Below, one piece after another: positions 8,001-8,929 of a stretch of 8,929 nucleotides of DNA. Position numbers and translations under genes: made by a program. Source of the DNA: Planctomycetota bacterium (GTDB lineage Bacteria > Planctomycetota > Phycisphaerae > Sedimentisphaerales > Anaerobacaceae); contig JAGLTN010000390.1 in assembly GCA_023135255.1 (NCBI GenBank), positions 1 through 8,929 on the forward strand. The letters are read 5' to 3'. The notes under the pieces were generated by a model that saw only the letters and a program-made list of their open reading frames with translations, did not search any database and had not been told where the DNA came from. How positions within the stretch are numbered: the first letter of the stretch is position 1; every line of letters starts with the position of its first letter.

Positions 8001-8476
8001 CTTCTGAGAGTGAAGATACATCTGCCGGTTACAGCCTTAGCAGACCTTGTTATGTTTTCATGCGGGATTTCGATGAATTGCAGTATTATATCAACGCAAA
8101 TAAGATTATTGCTCAGGGTATTGATAAAAGGCTCTTGATAGATTATTTTCCCGCTGGTAAGGATGAAGCTGATTCGCAAATTCGTTCAACTGCTGGTTCG
8201 CTGCAGGTTAATCTTGTTCGGACCGGGGCTGGGCAAACACAGATATCGACTATTCATGCGGGAAGGGGGATTACTTATGAGGATAGTAAGAATCAGATCA
8301 TTGCTAATGAGATGTTTTATGATTCAGCTCTTTCGGTAATCAGCGCTCGCGGCAGTGAAAATCACAGTTGTATGCTTAACGGCGTATTTGTTGATGAAAT
8401 TCAGTATGATTTGAAAGCAGGTACGATAGTTAAAACCACCCTGAGCAAACCATCTTTAATAGACATCGAAAAATAA
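5027..8476 (+). CDS. Giant LptC-like/LptA (OstA)-like repeat protein with five GDCxC modules
   Basis: 1149 residues. Residues 8-28 are a hydrophobic anchor, so the body should be periplasmic. Residues about 62-212 resemble LptC: W-E-I-x-D-P-Y-M (93-100), I-V-A-D-K-G (111-116), a L-x-G-N-V-V-V strand (134-140), P-G-P-V-K-L (172-177) and a closing G-R-G-L-E (186-190). LptC is normally about 190 residues and links the inner-membrane LPS transporter to LptA. Lys/Glu/Ser/Pro-rich linkers follow at 213-268 and 305-348, flanking a short beta segment. Residues about 400-950 contain five OstA/LptA-like modules, each with (E/K)-G-D-C-x-C: Cys pairs 462/464, 550/552, 682/684, 810/812 and 895/897. More OstA-like strands (V-D-Y-D near 967, I-T-Y-E near 1082, I-Q-Y-D near 1125) continue to the end. 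LptA itself is about 180 residues with one domain, so this is a large fusion or elaboration. A role in moving or shielding LPS or another lipid across the periplasm is inferred from the family. No lpt ATPase or permease gene is visible. Confidence 0.65.
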   Translation: MIFNSRKLYVGVVSLEIVLAAYLLYYYFGRTPDIEMQPESPQVMLDLDPNVGKIGDIGIGDVRTAKFTELNDQKQIVREFGFEKLIHRSDQQWEIEDPYMDIFHPDFKCHIVADKGIIQIDNTFGVGSPEDATLIGNVVVTITAEKSSKIPDITLYLDDMTFISDRSLFLTPGPVKLISKDVQLTGRGLELIYNSELNLVEYLKLITLKELKFKIAKEPETKKTSSESTGKAVSKDSGEEKEPPAPEQKNITASKKTKQPASTDDTLLSSVLYRCTFNKNVFVDSAEQVVFARGSLSINNVFINSAQPDSKAEPSKTAPKSKPKDKDESATATAVAPSPVPAAVTTTTQQFYEAVVTCDKGFVAIPVNSDVQYTPVIPEPDKVLTAEQIKAKLKQYRGRTVFASDKIDYDILTDNIVSTGTSDIIFYPNAEQNDFSSILKVTSRESATFLADSNKIILKGDCFCQLSQPDQNGISLYTLSSPLITIDLFEDKKSETLSQSLKKFTAQGPAEILVHSPDVSTDSNEPLRIRANKSIIYQPDTNQMFFEGDCFCQMVRFQSGVKQINTLKAERIAVQLAGKKVAGTNQMVVKQMSALGGNVRLISQAQGLSKDHPLPKPSVFVADRIDYIADSNAIIAPGATELTFYPQVGSDGGGGDNPVTITAKKQTVFLMDHNKIIFEGDCLCNMSGKDPNNRRYYTLSSPRIAVSLADDPNSASGIENVTASGGVVTLVSSPSADMDADNKSGKTTFITNRIDYNLANETIVSDGASELTFYPDDNSENKLAFPIRITAQKSVNFFTAKNQVVFEGDCRCTMLSSLTGQLKNYTLSSPKIIANLSSDQQASTIENMTALGPLELVFYVEGADALAEAIPVKINAKKSASFLPETNNIVFEGDCICTMIRYNKDIQKKYILSSRKLIVTLPKSDSKTDSSGIEHITAVGGIVQITVVEISDNMTLGFSKIKCSRVDYDDVKKTIFATGPGMVIVDNSRVKASESEDTSAGYSLSRPCYVFMRDFDELQYYINANKIIAQGIDKRLLIDYFPAGKDEADSQIRSTAGSLQVNLVRTGAGQTQISTIHAGRGITYEDSKNQIIANEMFYDSALSVISARGSENHSCMLNGVFVDEIQYDLKAGTIVKTTLSKPSLIDIEK
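6227..7870 (+). repeat. Five coding repeat modules with the GDCxC motif
   Basis: Within the 1149-residue protein, modules lie at about 6227-6571, 6581-6841, 6872-7231, 7265-7597 and 7622-7870. The shared order is: (R/K)IDY strand, I-V-S-x-G-x-S-E-L-T-F-Y-P, I-T-A-x-K, N-K-I-x-F-E-G-D-C-x-C-x-M, Y-x-L-S-S-P-x-I, then T-A-x-G-x-V-x-L. Modules 2 and 5 lack the first two elements. Distances between successive Cys pairs are 88, 132, 128 and 85 residues. At DNA level GAAGGCGATTG is identical in modules 2, 3 and 5 (6665, 7061 and 7700), but the rest has diverged, so the duplication is old or the motif is under selection. Confidence 0.8.
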
Positions 8477-8489
8477 CAAAGCACTTTCG

Positions 8490-8515
8490 GCAAAAAGCTA
8501 ACCCTGGCTTTTGGC
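8490..8515. terminator. Possible weak hairpin terminator between convergent genes
   Basis: AAAAGC (8493-8498) pairs with GCTTTT (8507-8512) around an 8-base loop, extended by GC/GC pairs across one mismatch. It overlaps the last codons of the RRM gene and follows the stop of the 1149-residue protein's gene by 13 bases. The U tract is short on both strands, so function is uncertain. Confidence 0.3.
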
Positions 8516-8749
8516 TTCGTTAACCTTGACCGTGTAACCATTACACTGTTTTCCATCCAGGGCGGCTATTGCTGCCTGGGCCTGGGCGTCATCGCTCATC
8601 TCGACAAAGCCGAAACCTTTGCTTTTGCCCGTCTGACGGTCCATGATTATATAAGTTTTTTCCACCTTTCCAAATACTGAAAACAAAGCGTCCAAACTTT
8701 CCTTATCTGCGCCAGGTCCTAAATTTCCAACATACAATTTCTTACTCAC
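8498..8749 (-). CDS. Small single-RRM RNA-binding protein
   Basis: 83 residues forming one RNA recognition motif and little else. RNP2 is LYVGNL (5-10) and RNP1 is KGFGFVEM (44-51), with the aromatic residues Y6, F46 and F48 that stack on RNA bases. The beta-alpha-beta-beta-alpha-beta order fits the family, including the E-S-L-D-A-L-F helix and the closing V-K-V-N-E-A. Length and composition match the short glycine-poor bacterial RRM proteins (cyanobacterial Rbp-like), which in some bacteria are cold-induced and bind U-rich RNA. The start is GTG (8749-8747), preceded by GGAG (8760-8757) with a 7-base spacer; the ATG a few bases upstream is out of frame and soon stops. It is convergent with the large OstA-like gene and follows a tRNA gene and its terminator, so it is probably transcribed alone. 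The target RNA is unknown. Confidence 0.9.
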   Translation of the reverse strand: MSKKLYVGNLGPGADKESLDALFSVFGKVEKTYIIMDRQTGKSKGFGFVEMSDDAQAQAAIAALDGKQCNGYTVKVNEAKSQG

Positions 8750-8756
8750 TACTGTT

Positions 8757-8760
8757 CTCC
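8757..8760 (-). promoter_or_regulatory. Shine-Dalgarno GGAG selecting a GTG start
   Basis: On the minus strand GGAG is followed by seven bases and then GTG, from which the RRM begins S-K-K-L-Y-V. No in-frame ATG lies nearby upstream, so the GTG is the most credible start. Confidence 0.7.
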
Positions 8761-8870
8761 ATTTCAGGTATACCAGTGCTTCAGCAAAGAGTCTTGCCTG
8801 AACACTTCAGTCCTTCAATTCGGACTTGGTTTATTACCCACTTTACTACTGCAATTTCGAATATATTTCA
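8761..8870 (-). other. Leader region of the RRM gene
   Basis: About 110 bases between the tRNA terminator and the RRM ribosome binding site. No convincing promoter pair is visible. Two small inverted repeats occur: CTGAA-CAC-TTCAG around 8799-8811, and AGTCC (8809-8813) with GGACT (8822-8826) around an 8-base loop; they overlap, so only one could form at a time. RRM genes of this kind can have regulatory leaders, but nothing here proves one. Confidence 0.25.
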
Positions 8871-8901
8871 ATAAAAATAAGTCCTTATTTTTCAAGGACT
8901 T
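8871..8901 (-). terminator. Intrinsic terminator of the tRNA gene
   Basis: On the minus strand AAGTCCTT (8901-8894) pairs perfectly with AAGGACTT (8886-8879) around a 7-base loop, followed by ATTTTTAT. It lies five bases beyond the tRNA 3' end and should separate tRNA transcription from the RRM gene. Confidence 0.85.
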
Positions 8902-8906
8902 ACGAA

Positions 8907-8929
8907 TGGAGCCAATGAGATTCGAACTC
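8907..8929 (-). tRNA. tRNA gene, 3' part only (possibly tRNA-Ala)
   Basis: Read on the minus strand, the window edge gives GAG-TTCGAAT-CTCAT, which is the T-arm with its canonical TTCGAAT loop and three visible stem pairs. Then come the acceptor strand TGGCTCC and discriminator A (tRNA positions 51-73). The next bases are TTC, so no CCA end is encoded and it must be added after transcription. The acceptor strand has U70 and A73, compatible with the G3-U70 pair that defines tRNA-Ala, but the 5' half and anticodon lie outside the window, so the identity is only a guess. Confidence 0.8.

Noticed and set aside
8871..8901. Shared AGTCC/GGACT words in the two terminators as a mobile repeat element
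   Set aside because: The similarity between the 1319-1351 and 8871-8901 hairpins is limited to a few stem bases that are common in intrinsic terminators; loops and flanks differ.
1..8929. CRISPR array, insertion sequence, prophage or defence system
   Set aside because: No direct-repeat/spacer pattern, transposase, integrase, nuclease or terminal inverted repeats were seen.

Overview
The window looks like part of the chromosome of a Gram-negative (diderm) bacterium, most likely a planctomycete of the Phycisphaerae/Sedimentisphaerales type. This rests on a protein built of tandem lamin-tail domains, a giant protein resembling LPS-transport factors, moderate-to-low GC, and a tRNA gene with no encoded CCA end. 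It is an inference from gene style, not from a marker gene; the DUF6057/haem-protein pair is also familiar from Bacteroidetes.

Layout. Positions 3-1292 (+) are the 3' end of a large exported protein with at least three lamin-tail domains. A good hairpin terminator (1319-1351) separates it from a convergent two-gene operon on the minus strand. The operon's promoter-proximal gene (2966-4789) encodes a polytopic membrane protein with a helical repeat tail (DUF6057-like). Its stop overlaps the start of the second gene (1377-2969) in an ATGA junction. That gene encodes a membrane-anchored protein with one c-type haem motif followed by TolB/PD40 beta-propeller repeats. A 237-bp divergent intergenic region (4790-5026) carries a candidate promoter and a perfect 16-bp palindrome. 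To its right, 5027-8476 (+) encodes a 1149-residue protein with an LptC-like N-terminus followed by LptA/OstA-like repeats; five of these carry a near-identical Gly-Asp-Cys-X-Cys motif. Converging on it is a small GTG-started RRM RNA-binding protein (8498-8749, -). The window ends in the 3' part of a tRNA gene (8907-8929, -) with a strong intrinsic terminator.

How the genes may work together. The minus-strand pair is translationally coupled and probably forms one envelope-bound unit, with an integral membrane partner and a periplasmic haem/propeller partner. The 1149-residue protein is probably an envelope factor related to lipopolysaccharide export, with bridge-like jellyroll modules in series, but no lpt transporter gene lies in the window. 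The lamin-tail protein, the RRM protein and the tRNA appear to be independent units. The most unusual feature is the repeated CXC motif in the OstA-like modules.
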